Source: Mucilaginibacter_A sp964236465 (GTDB lineage Bacteria > Bacteroidota > Bacteroidia > Sphingobacteriales > Sphingobacteriaceae). From it: a DNA stretch of 59,601 bases. The notes below the pieces were generated by a model. That model was given only the letters and a program-made list of their open reading frames with translations. It ran no database searches and had not been told where the DNA came from. The translations under genes and the position numbers were made by a program. Each line of letters starts with the position of its first letter. Position 1 is the stretch's first letter. Shown one piece after another: positions 41,500-49,681 of the stretch. Location of the stretch: positions 1 to 59,601 of the forward strand of contig CAXSBZ010000021.1 in assembly GCA_964236465.1 (NCBI GenBank), read 5' to 3'.

Positions 41500-42641
41500 A
41501 GCTCTGCGGAAGCAATAAAGTTTCGATTGTGGATTGGTCCGTCCAGTGCCCGTAAAAAACCGGCTTTGCATTGATTTTTTACGGCCAGCAATTCTGCCAT
41601 GATTGCAACTGCAATTTCTTCGGCTGTTTCTGCACCAATGTTTAAACCAACCGGCCCGTACAAACGTTTGTGTTCTTCATCGCTCAGCACAAATCCTGTT
41701 TTTTGCAAATCGTTAAGCAATCGATCGGTCTTCTTTTTCGGGCCCAAAATCCCGATGTAGCAAACTGGTTGATAGGAAATTAACTGCTGCAAAACGGCAA
41801 AATCGTAATGGTAATTATGGCTCATCAAAACAGCATAACCCGGAAAACATTTTTGGTTTTCAAGTTCAGCCAGTTTGACAATTTCTACCGATTCTGCTTC
41901 CGGAAAACGCTGAACAGTAGCTTGCGGTGCCCGTCCGTCAACGATATGTACCCGCCAGCCCAAACCAACCGCCATCCGAATTAAAGGCTGGGCATCATTA
42001 CCTGCTCCGTAAATAGTTAATTGTGGTGCCGGAAGAATTACCTCCAAAAAAAGGCGGGCATCCTCCTGATTGATGCGGTAATTTTGGGTGACAGACTGGC
42101 CGGAACTTAAAGCCTGCAAAGCATCATTCAAAATCAAACTGTCTACAGAAGTATCTCCGGTCAAATTTATTTCCTGCTGATTTTGATCTGCTAAAACCCG
42201 CTTTCCGGCCAAATCAGCAATGCTGTTTTTAGCAGCTAAAATTGTGATCAATACCACGGGATGATCCTGACGGGAAGTTTTCCGAAGTAATTCTACCGGA
42301 TTGTTTAAATCGTGATAATCAATAGCTTCCAATAAAATTTGAATTGTGCCTTCGCACCCTAACTGTGCACCGTGCTGCAAATCTTCTTCTATATCGGTAC
42401 TGTCATAAACTATAATTTCGCTTTTTCCGGTCAGCATTACGCGCCTTGCCCGGCGCAAAGCATCACCTTCCAAGCAGCCGCCGCTGATGCTCCCGGTTAG
42501 CTGTCCGTCATCTGTTACCAGCATCCGTGCACCCGGCCGCCGGTAAGAAGACCCTTCTACTTCGGTAACAGTAGCAAGTGCGCACTCATTGGTGTTTCGC
42601 TGCCGGTCATAAGCAGATAACAAACGTTGAAGTTCGGACAT
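41496..42641 (-). CDS. XdhC-family molybdenum cofactor insertion protein
   Basis: 381 residues. The N-terminal XdhC/CoxI domain contains ALATVTEVEGSSYRRPGARM and GSISGGCLEGD. The C-terminal Rossmann-like domain starts LTIYGAGNDAQPLIRMAVGLG and contains GILGPKKKTDRLL. Members deliver sulfurated cofactor to molybdenum hydroxylases. It lies between the molybdopterin subunit gene and the MobA-like gene, consistent with the role of PaoD. An exact repeat is in frame at 42220-42231. Confidence 0.88.
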   Translation of the reverse strand: MSELQRLLSAYDRQRNTNECALATVTEVEGSSYRRPGARMLVTDDGQLTGSISGGCLEGDALRRARRVMLTGKSEIIVYDSTDIEEDLQHGAQLGCEGTIQILLEAIDYHDLNNPVELLRKTSRQDHPVVLITILAAKNSIADLAGKRVLADQNQQEINLTGDTSVDSLILNDALQALSSGQSVTQNYRINQEDARLFLEVILPAPQLTIYGAGNDAQPLIRMAVGLGWRVHIVDGRAPQATVQRFPEAESVEIVKLAELENQKCFPGYAVLMSHNYHYDFAVLQQLISYQPVCYIGILGPKKKTDRLLNDLQKTGFVLSDEEHKRLYGPVGLNIGAETAEEIAVAIMAELLAVKNQCKAGFLRALDGPIHNRNFIASAEL

Positions 42642-42667
42642 GATTAAAAATAAAGAATTTTAGGTGA

Positions 42668-42705
42668 TAAAAGAAGCATCCCGTTTAAACGGAATGCTTC
42701 TTTTG
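42668..42705. repeat. Palindromic pair of interspersed repeats (terminator-like)
   Basis: TAAAAGAAGCATCCCGTTT (42668-42686) pairs with AAACGGAATGCTTCTTTTG (42687-42705). The result is a nearly perfect 38-base palindrome, with the two repeats as the outer part of the stem. It lies just after the stop of the molybdopterin subunit gene and before xdhC. Confidence 0.8.
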
Positions 42706-42708
42706 AGG

Positions 42709-45030
42709 CTATAAAAGTTTATCTGGTGTAACCGGTAATTCGCGTACACGTTTGCCGGTTGCATGATAAATGGCATTGTTGATAGCTGCCGTAATACCGG
42801 TTATGCCAATTTCGCCTATGCCTCTTGCGCCAATTGGAGAAATAATGGTGTCCGGCTTGTTGATAAATTCAACTACAAATTCGGGCATATCCGCATTTAC
42901 TGGAACCAGGTAATGGGCCAGATCGCGTATAACCGGCCTGCCTCGATTCGGATCATATTGTGTTTCCTCCATTAAAGCCATCCCGATCCCGAAAACCATT
43001 CCACCCATAATCTGGTTTTTGGCGGTTTTTTCATTCATAATTGTGCCTACATCCATCACGGCTACAGCTTTATCAACATGGATCATTCCCAAGTCAGGGT
43101 CCACCAAAACTTTTACAAAATGCGCCCCGAAAGAATGAAAAGAAAAAGGTTTGCGGTCTAATTTTTCATCTTCCTGCACGGCAGCATTTGTTTTGCTTTC
43201 GTCTTCAATTTCTTTTTCCGGGCTGCCGCCTGCTGCCGGGTTGGCTTCAGTTTGCTGCTTGGTAGATACTTTTGTAGCCGCTTGTGCCTGAAGTTGTTGC
43301 AAGTTTTGCCGCTTTAAAATATCGGTATAAGCTTCTCCTTGTGCTGGTTTTAAAGTGAGGTAAATACGCTCGTTTTGCGCTGTAATATCTGCTTCTTTTT
43401 GCCCGTGCAAAGGTGATTTGGCATCTGCAACAGCCAACGTTACTAATTTACTGATCACACCCAAAGATGCTGCACGAATGGCCGGGCCAACACTTGCCGT
43501 AACCTGAGAACCACCGGATTGTGCCCCTTTCGGGTAATCGCTGTCGCCCAATTTTACTTTTACTTTTTCTATCGGTAAACCCAAAGCATCGGCAGCAGCC
43601 TGCGTCATGACGGTGTAAGTTCCGGTGCCGATATCCTGCGTAGCACACATGATTTCTGCATGGCCGTCAGCAAACAACACCGCCTTTGCAGAAGAAGCAC
43701 TTCTGTTGGCCGGATAAGTAGCCGTGGCCATACCATAGCCTACCAACATATTTCCTTCTTTCATGGAAGCAGGCTGCGGATTGCGCTTATCCCAACCAAT
43801 CAAGGCTGCTCCTTTTTGATAACACTCCCTCAGGTTTTTGGAAGAAAACTTTTTGTGTTTGTCCTCATCTTCTTCTGCATAGTTAATTAAACGCAATTGG
43901 ATCGGGTCGATTTTCGACTGATAAGCCAATTCATCCATCGCCACTTCCAATCCGTAAGTTCCCGGTGCTTCGCCTGGTGCACGCATCGGGCAAGGTGTTA
44001 CTTTATTTAAGCGGACCAAACTATGGCTCACATCAACATTTTGGCTGCTGTACAACATAGAGGTTGCCACACCGGCAGTTTCCACAAACTCATCTACAAA
44101 AGAAGATTCTACCGTACTATGATGTTGGATAGCGGAAAGTTTCCCGCTTTGATCTGCACCTAAACCTATTTTTTGAATCGTTTCTGAACGACGGCCAGCA
44201 GTAGTAAAAGCGTGCTGGCGACTTAAAACAAACTTAACCGGACGATTAGTCAGCTTTGCAGCCATTGCCGCCAAAACTGTATTTGCCCAGGTAAATCCTT
44301 TGGAACCAAAACCACCGCCAATGTAATAAGCAATGACCCTTACTTTTTCTTTCGGAACGCCGAGCATCGAAGACATTAAACTTTTAACGCCTGCAACAGA
44401 TTGCGTTGCATCATACAACAACACAGTCTCGCCTTGCCACAAAGCAATGGTAGCATGTGGCTCCATTGCGTTGTGGTGATAAACTGGTGTGGTATAAGTT
44501 TGTTCCATTTTTACAGAAGCGGTTTTCATCGCATCTGCAGCATTGCCACGGCTCACCTGCGTTTCTGCTCCGGTAGATGCAGGGCCGGTTTTATAAGCTT
44601 TTCCTATATTTTTTTTCAAGTCAAAAATCGGTTCTTCTACCTGATAATCAACTTTTACCAACCTAGAAGCGTGTTCTGCCTGCTCAAAATTTTCAGCTAT
44701 TACCACAGCAATAATTTGTCCGTCATAAAAAATACGGTCGTTTTGCAATGGCAAAAGATCTTTTTCTGCATACCTGCCGCCACCGGGATCAGAACTGGAC
44801 GGAGAATGCAGCTGCATACTGTTTTTATAGGTCATTACTTCTAACACACCCGGGGAAGCCTTGGCTTTTGTGGTATCAATATTTTTGATTCGGCCTTTGG
44901 AAATGGTGCTCAATACAGCCACCCCATGAACCATATTTTTAATATTAAATTCTGCTGAATAGGTAGCCCCACCGGTTACTTTCAGCTTTCCGTCAACGCG
45001 GTCTATCGGTTTTCCTACTGTCTCGTTCAT
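42709..45030 (-). CDS. Molybdopterin-binding subunit, periplasmic aldehyde oxidoreductase
   Basis: 773 residues. It starts with VGKPIDRVDGKLKVTGGATY and contains the family motifs YYIGGGFGSKGF, MRAPGEAPGTYGLE (substrate channel) and the C-terminal IGARGIGEIGITGITAAI with the active-site Glu. It would carry the Mo cofactor and hydroxylate aldehydes. An unusual insert of about 50 residues rich in Gln, Glu, Lys and Ala (about residues 600-650) lies before FSFHSFGAHFVKV. It overlaps the FAD subunit gene by 4 bases (ATGA). An exact repeat is in frame at 44816-44827. Confidence 0.9.
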   Translation of the reverse strand: MNETVGKPIDRVDGKLKVTGGATYSAEFNIKNMVHGVAVLSTISKGRIKNIDTTKAKASPGVLEVMTYKNSMQLHSPSSSDPGGGRYAEKDLLPLQNDRIFYDGQIIAVVIAENFEQAEHASRLVKVDYQVEEPIFDLKKNIGKAYKTGPASTGAETQVSRGNAADAMKTASVKMEQTYTTPVYHHNAMEPHATIALWQGETVLLYDATQSVAGVKSLMSSMLGVPKEKVRVIAYYIGGGFGSKGFTWANTVLAAMAAKLTNRPVKFVLSRQHAFTTAGRRSETIQKIGLGADQSGKLSAIQHHSTVESSFVDEFVETAGVATSMLYSSQNVDVSHSLVRLNKVTPCPMRAPGEAPGTYGLEVAMDELAYQSKIDPIQLRLINYAEEDEDKHKKFSSKNLRECYQKGAALIGWDKRNPQPASMKEGNMLVGYGMATATYPANRSASSAKAVLFADGHAEIMCATQDIGTGTYTVMTQAAADALGLPIEKVKVKLGDSDYPKGAQSGGSQVTASVGPAIRAASLGVISKLVTLAVADAKSPLHGQKEADITAQNERIYLTLKPAQGEAYTDILKRQNLQQLQAQAATKVSTKQQTEANPAAGGSPEKEIEDESKTNAAVQEDEKLDRKPFSFHSFGAHFVKVLVDPDLGMIHVDKAVAVMDVGTIMNEKTAKNQIMGGMVFGIGMALMEETQYDPNRGRPVIRDLAHYLVPVNADMPEFVVEFINKPDTIISPIGARGIGEIGITGITAAINNAIYHATGKRVRELPVTPDKLL

Positions 45031-46010
45031 ACCATTCCTCCTACTGTTTCCAAAGCGCGCACAATAGTACGTTTGGCCAGTTCAACTTTAAATGCGTTAT
45101 ATTTTTGTGGTTTTGCACCTGCCAAGGCTGCTTCTGCGGCGGCACGATAAGTTTGTGCGTTTGCAGGCGCACCGTTTAATACTTTTTCTGCTGCCAATGA
45201 TCGCCATGGTTTTGTACCGACGCCGCCTAAAGCAATACGGGAAGAATTGATTTTGCCATTAGAAACATCTAAAGCAACTGCTGCAGAAGTCAGCGCAAAT
45301 TCATAAGAAGCACGGTCACGGACTTTTAGGTAATGAGATTTTGCTGCAAAAGGCAGGTTTGGCAATATTACCGCTGTAATCAATTCGCCCTGCTTTAGGT
45401 TGGTATCAATTTGCGGTGTGTCTCCTGGTAAACGATGAAAATCTGCAAAAGGAATGTTTCGGGAGCCATTTGGGCCTTCAACTTGGATCATCGCACCCAA
45501 AGCAGCCATCGGTACACACATATCTGATGGGCTGGTGGCAATACATTTATCACTCGTACCTAATATGGCATGGATACGGTTATAACCCGGAATCGCCGAA
45601 CAACCGGAACCGGGTTCTCTTTTATTACAGGGAAAAGCAGTATCATAAAAATAATAACAGCGGGTACGTTGCAGCAAATTCCCGCCAACGGAAGCCATAT
45701 TCCGCAATTGCGCCGATGCACCGGAAAGCAAAGCTTCGGACAAAAACGGGTATTGTTTTTTAATAATAGGATGATAAGCCAAATCGCTGTTTTTTACCAA
45801 AGCACCGATTTTTACACTACCATCTTTTTGTGTTTCAATTTGGTTAAGGTTCAGCGAATTAATATCCACCAGTTGCTTAGGCGTTTCAACATAAAGCTTC
45901 ATCAAATCCACCAGGTTGGTGCCGCCGGCAATGAATTTGGTTTCTTTCGGGCTGGCCGCAGCAATTGCTGAAGCGTTGCTCTGTGCCCGAACTAATTTAA
46001 ATGGTTCCAT
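45027..46010 (-). CDS. FAD-binding subunit with extra Fe-S site (PaoB-like)
   Basis: 327 residues. The FAD-binding part includes KFIAGGTNLVDLMKLYVE and ASVGGNLLQRTRCYYFYD. A Cys-rich loop (Cys in RTRCYYF, FPCNKREPGSGCS, DKCIATSPSDMC) matches the loop that holds a 4Fe-4S cluster in PaoB and 4-hydroxybenzoyl-CoA reductase. Electrons would pass from the Mo site to FAD. The Cys spacing supports PaoABC rather than ordinary xanthine dehydrogenase. Confidence 0.88.
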   Translation of the reverse strand: MEPFKLVRAQSNASAIAAASPKETKFIAGGTNLVDLMKLYVETPKQLVDINSLNLNQIETQKDGSVKIGALVKNSDLAYHPIIKKQYPFLSEALLSGASAQLRNMASVGGNLLQRTRCYYFYDTAFPCNKREPGSGCSAIPGYNRIHAILGTSDKCIATSPSDMCVPMAALGAMIQVEGPNGSRNIPFADFHRLPGDTPQIDTNLKQGELITAVILPNLPFAAKSHYLKVRDRASYEFALTSAAVALDVSNGKINSSRIALGGVGTKPWRSLAAEKVLNGAPANAQTYRAAAEAALAGAKPQKYNAFKVELAKRTIVRALETVGGMV

Positions 46011-46029
46011 ACTATTTAGTCGGTTTAGG

Positions 46030-46677
46030 TTAGGCGTTTACTTGTTGTACTTCTTTTATCGCACTTAAAATGTTTTGGTAAGCACCGCAGCGGCAGATGT
46101 TTCCGCTCATAGATTCGCGAATTTCGGCATCCGTTTTGGCATGGCCTTCTTTTACCAAACCCACTGCAGAACAAATTTGTCCAGGTGTGCAATACCCGCA
46201 TTGGAAAGCATCATGTTTAATAAAAGCTTCCTGCATCGGGTGCAGCTTTTCGCCGCTGGCCAAACCTTCAACCGTAACAATCTCAGCGTTTTCGCACAGA
46301 GCCGCCAGCGATAAGCATGAATTAACCCTTCTGCCGTTTATCAAAACCGTACAAGCACCGCACTGGCCATGATCACAGCCTTTTTTGGTGCCGGTCAGCA
46401 TCAATTTTTCGCGCAAGGCATCCAATAAAGTTACGCGCGAATCCAAGTTCAGCGTCCGCTTTTGCCCGTTAACCATTAGCGTAATCCCATTCACTTCTAT
46501 GGGCGCAATAGCTGCATCTTCAGCTTCTTTTTCTGCTGCGGAAGCAAGCAATGGTGCCAGCGATAATCCTGCTCCTGCAACTGCAATTTTCGAGAGAAAA
46601 CTACGCCTGCTTTCCCAGCTTTCAGATAAGGGCTGTTCGTTTTGATCTATAGCCTTGTTCATTTCGTATTTTTTCAC
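46030..46677 (-). CDS. 2Fe-2S subunit with Tat signal (PaoA-like)
   Basis: 215 residues. The N-terminus has a twin-arginine signal (SRRSFLSKIAVAGAGLSLAP), so the complex is exported folded to the periplasm. The first 2Fe-2S site is GCDHGQCGACTVLINGRRVN with a later Cys; the second is QCGYCTPGQICSA and NICRCGAYQN. It is the first gene of the operon, and the order small-medium-large subunit is that of PaoABC. A one-mismatch repeat (46047-46058) lies in its C-terminal coding part. Confidence 0.9.
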   Translation of the reverse strand: MKKYEMNKAIDQNEQPLSESWESRRSFLSKIAVAGAGLSLAPLLASAAEKEAEDAAIAPIEVNGITLMVNGQKRTLNLDSRVTLLDALREKLMLTGTKKGCDHGQCGACTVLINGRRVNSCLSLAALCENAEIVTVEGLASGEKLHPMQEAFIKHDAFQCGYCTPGQICSAVGLVKEGHAKTDAEIRESMSGNICRCGAYQNILSAIKEVQQVNA

Positions 46678-46988
46678 AGGTAATCTATTTTGATCGAAAT
46701 TTACTAAAAATTCGTTTTTTTATATAGAATTGATTTCAGATAAAAATGTTCGTAAAAAAATTTATTTGCAATGCTTCTTTTATCGATGTTTTTTTGCAAA
46801 GCCAGGAAATTATTGTTAGTTAACCTTGTACAAATGCTCATTGAAAATATGTTAATGAAGACGAATATAAAAGCTGAACATTGAAAGTCAGGTCTGGGCT
46901 GCCGCAGATGCCTGTATATAGTTGATGGTAGATTCTCCGGCCCTGCTTTTGCAAATACTTTTGTTGTATGTAGCCCCCTGGCTAAACC
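46678..46988. other. Gene-free region, 311 bases
   Basis: AT-rich upstream of the oxidoreductase operon. It contains one exact interspersed repeat (46771-46782), which continues CGATGTTTTTTT as in the copy at 2942. I see no small gene or clear hairpin otherwise. The promoter of the operon should lie near 46690-46740, but I could not pick a safe -7 element. Confidence 0.5.
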
Positions 46989-47297
46989 CTATTGGCACTC
47001 AATAGGAGTAGTTAGAATAACTTCTCTTGTCTCTAACAGCGGATTGATCTTCCCGACAATTAAATCTTGGTAATGCCCTGAATTACGATGTTCAGTAACC
47101 GCAGATTCATCGGTATAACCTTCAAACAATACAATGGTGTTTAAATCTGAGTTATTTTGATGGATTTTATAAAACAGGTTACCACTTTCCTTGACGCTTT
47201 TTTCACATAAAGTTTTCAGTAGATTTAAAACAGTTTTAATATGCCCTTCTTTAACTTTCCATATTGCAAATATATGAATAGGTTGTTGGCTTTTCAT
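46989..47297 (-). CDS. Antibiotic biosynthesis monooxygenase-like protein
   Basis: 102 residues of the ABM dimeric alpha/beta-barrel fold: PIHIFAIWKVKEGHIKTVLN, SGNLFYKIHQNN, TIVLFEGYTDESAVTEHRNS and the H-containing SGHYQDLIVGKI. Many homologues are quinol or heme-degrading monooxygenases, or have no cofactor. The substrate is unknown. It shares direction with the DJ-1 gene upstream, about 108 bases away. Confidence 0.78.
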   Translation of the reverse strand: MKSQQPIHIFAIWKVKEGHIKTVLNLLKTLCEKSVKESGNLFYKIHQNNSDLNTIVLFEGYTDESAVTEHRNSGHYQDLIVGKINPLLETREVILTTPIECQ

Positions 47298-47405
47298 TTC
47301 GGTTTTTCTAAGAAATTATTTTGCTCGGTTACTTATTGTAGCATTTAATTTATATAAACCTCTCCCCAAACTTGAGAAGAGGTAAAATATAATTAGCAAT
47401 AGGTT

Positions 47406-48077
47406 TTAGGACTCTAGGATAGCAATCATTTTTTCTGCTACTTCTCCCGCCGAATATGGATTTTGACCGGTTACAAGGTTACCATCCACAACAGTAAAAA
47501 CCGATTTAGGCGGTGCCTTGTCAAATTTAGCACCTTGATTAACGAGTGCGGTTTCTAGCAAGAAAGGCACGTCAGCTTTGGCATAGTCCTCTTCTTCTGC
47601 ATTTGTAAAAGCAGTAATATTTTTACCCTCAAGGAAATAAGAACCATCACTTAATGTTGCATTTAATAATGAGACAGGCCCATGACAAACTGCCCCAACA
47701 ACGGCATTGCGGTCATAAGTTTCGATAATTACTTTTTTAAGAAGCGCATTTTCTGGCATATCCACCATTGGTGCCAAACCGCCAGGTATAAAAATGGCAT
47801 CATAACTACTAACATCTGCATCGGATAGTTTTCCTGCTTTTTGCATCGTTTCCCAACCTTTCCCAGTTAAAAACGAAAGATTTTGAGGGTCATCTGCCAT
47901 ATTCAGGGCATCTAAATATGGCGTATCTCCGGTTAAACTAACAAAATCTACGTCATAATCCGCTTTGTCGAATTCAGCATAAGGGTGCGCCACTTCAGGA
48001 AGAAAATTTCCTGTCCTTCTGTTGTTTGGGCCAATCACATTAGCATTCGAAACAATAATTAAAATTTTCTTTGTCAT
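47406..48077 (-). CDS. DJ-1/PfpI family protein (type 1 GATase-like)
   Basis: 223 residues. The nucleophile elbow is AVVGAVCHGPVSLLNA with the reactive Cys. FNADYDVDFVSLTGDTPY lies toward the N-terminus and the family motif IFIPGGLAPMVD near the middle. The wide substrate loop with ENALLKKVII fits the Hsp31/HchA or glyoxalase-III-type subgroup. It may protect against aldehydes such as methylglyoxal, which would fit the aldehyde oxidoreductase nearby, but that link is inference. Confidence 0.83.
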   Translation of the reverse strand: MTKKILIIVSNANVIGPNNRRTGNFLPEVAHPYAEFDKADYDVDFVSLTGDTPYLDALNMADDPQNLSFLTGKGWETMQKAGKLSDADVSSYDAIFIPGGLAPMVDMPENALLKKVIIETYDRNAVVGAVCHGPVSLLNATLSDGSYFLEGKNITAFTNAEEEDYAKADVPFLLETALVNQGAKFDKAPPKSVFTVVDGNLVTGQNPYSAGEVAEKMIAILES

Positions 48078-48220
48078 GATTGATAATCTAAAATTGATTA
48101 ATAAATGAATCCGTTATTTTCATTTGTATCTCAAAATTACAACCCTATCGCCTTTAGAATTAAGGAGGTAAATCACTAATAAACAGTGACTCCAATCACG
48201 CACACGGTATTTATAATCTA

Positions 48221-48790
48221 TTAATCACTCTTAGCGTATAACCTACTCAGCGTTTCACGGCTAACACCCAGATATTGGGCAATGTAAACTTTGGGGATCT
48301 TCTGCATTGCCTCAGGATAAAGATTCCCGAATTCTTCAAATCTCTGCTGTGGGTTATTGGACAGTAATGAAATGATCCTTCCTTGCAAGGCAACATAACT
48401 ATTGGTGAGTTTAACCCTGAAAAAATGTTCCATCTTATGAAAATCGGCAGACAGCTTTTCTCTGCCATCAAGTGTCAGGCATAATACTTCCCCTTCTTCC
48501 ATACATACAACATACATATTTGCTTTCTTTTGATTAAAGAAAGCACTATAGTCTGACATCCACCAATTCTTCGTAGCAAATTGTACGATATGTTCTTTGC
48601 CTCCTTCATCCAAATGAAAAACGCGGAAAATACCTTTCATAATCACATATTCATACCTGGCATTCTCTCCTTCCTGGATGAGGTATTGATGCTTTCTTAC
48701 CTTTTTTACAGTAAAAAATGTTTTGATATATTCAAACTCTTCATCACTGATTGGCGTAATCTCTTCAATATGCTTTCTTAATTTTTCCAT
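48221..48790 (-). CDS. Crp/Fnr-family transcriptional regulator
   Basis: 189 residues from the ATG at 48790, which has an AAGGA sequence just upstream; an in-frame TTG 18 bases earlier is less likely. The cyclic-nucleotide-like beta-barrel domain contains YLIQEGENARYEYVIMKGIF and GKEHIVQFATKNWW. The C-terminal helix-turn-helix contains KVYIAQYLGVSRETLSRLYA. Key Fe-S cysteines of FNR are absent. In Bacteroidota such proteins often control the neighbouring gene, here the DJ-1 gene, which lies 143 bases downstream on the same strand. Confidence 0.87.
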   Translation of the reverse strand: MEKLRKHIEEITPISDEEFEYIKTFFTVKKVRKHQYLIQEGENARYEYVIMKGIFRVFHLDEGGKEHIVQFATKNWWMSDYSAFFNQKKANMYVVCMEEGEVLCLTLDGREKLSADFHKMEHFFRVKLTNSYVALQGRIISLLSNNPQQRFEEFGNLYPEAMQKIPKVYIAQYLGVSRETLSRLYAKSD

Positions 48791-49189
48791 AATTCCTTTT
48801 AAAACCAACAGCTTTCCCCGCTGAAGACAGGATATTTATTTTGTTTAAACCGACGATGAATTTTCTGTAGCAATTTAAAGGATATTTAATAACGAAACCC
48901 AAATTTATGTTGATAAAAGAAGCACCGCCATAAATCATCAAACCAAAAAACAAATTTCAAGAAGCATTTTACGATAGTTGGCAGAAAATCAACAAAACAT
49001 AAAAAGGACCTCAACGGGGAGAAGAGATCCTTTTAACCAATTATAAACCTAAATATGAAGAGCACAAATATAGTGTAAAAAGTACACTAAGCAAGGGCGG
49101 TTTTCAGATTTAACAGAAATTTAACGTTGGTGATTTGAGTGTGATTTTTAAATTGGATCGGCTGCCAACAACTGGATGTCCTTTTTTCA

Positions 49190-49345
49190 TTCGCTCAGCG
49201 GCAACGTAATCCGGAAAATGGACAATCTTTTGCTGTGGCGGCTTCAAAAACTTCGTATCCTTTCAACTGCAAAATCCTTGAAAGTAGTTTGCCCAGCTGT
49301 TCATCAACAATAAGCAATAGTTTGCCTTTTCGCTTGAGAACAGAA
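49190..49345 (-). pseudogene. Response regulator receiver-domain remnant
   Basis: On the minus strand the frame reads KGKLLLIVDEQLGKLLSRIL then QLKGYEVFEAATAKDCPF and a stop. This resembles the start of a receiver domain (LLIVDDEQ..., GYEVFEAATA) of an NtrC-type regulator. One acidic pocket residue seems to be missing, and the rest of the gene is absent. No start codon is visible. The match is short, so I hold it with moderate confidence. Confidence 0.45.
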
Positions 49346-49654
49346 ATAAACTACGCCAATTTTTAGGGTGTAAAAGAAGCATCGATACTGCAATAGCAAA
49401 CGGCTAACCTGAAAATATTTGGCGCAGCTGATTCAAAAATTTATCATGTTGATAGCAACCTATCCATATAATCTTATTTAAAATTAATAAAATTTTGATT
49501 TAAATAATTGTATATTTTTGATAATCAGTTACTTATTATAAAAACTATTAGGCTGAACAGAAAGGCACTGATTTGGCTAACCATATTGAATCCTTTTTAA
49601 AAACGATGAGAAAGAAAATTTAACAGGATAAAAACAGTATAAGGTTTTACTGCT

Positions 49655-49662
49655 TATGTTTG
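49655..49662 (+). promoter_or_regulatory. -7 promoter element of kup
   Basis: TATGTTTG, matching TAnnTTTG, 20 bases before the ATG at 49682. The exact interspersed repeat at 49629-49640 lies about 15 bases further upstream, near the -33 position. Confidence 0.45.
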
Positions 49663-49681
49663 CCAATCAATTTATTGCTCC

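Larger units (their letters stand above)
48791..49681. other. Gene-poor region of 890 bases with remnants
   Basis: Contains a possible terminator hairpin (49002-49034, AAAAGGACCTC with GAGATCCTTTT), a remnant of a response regulator on the minus strand (49190-49345), an exact repeat (49371-49382), a one-mismatch repeat (48914-48925) and, before kup, another exact repeat (49629-49640) and a -7 element. I see no intact gene. Confidence 0.6.
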
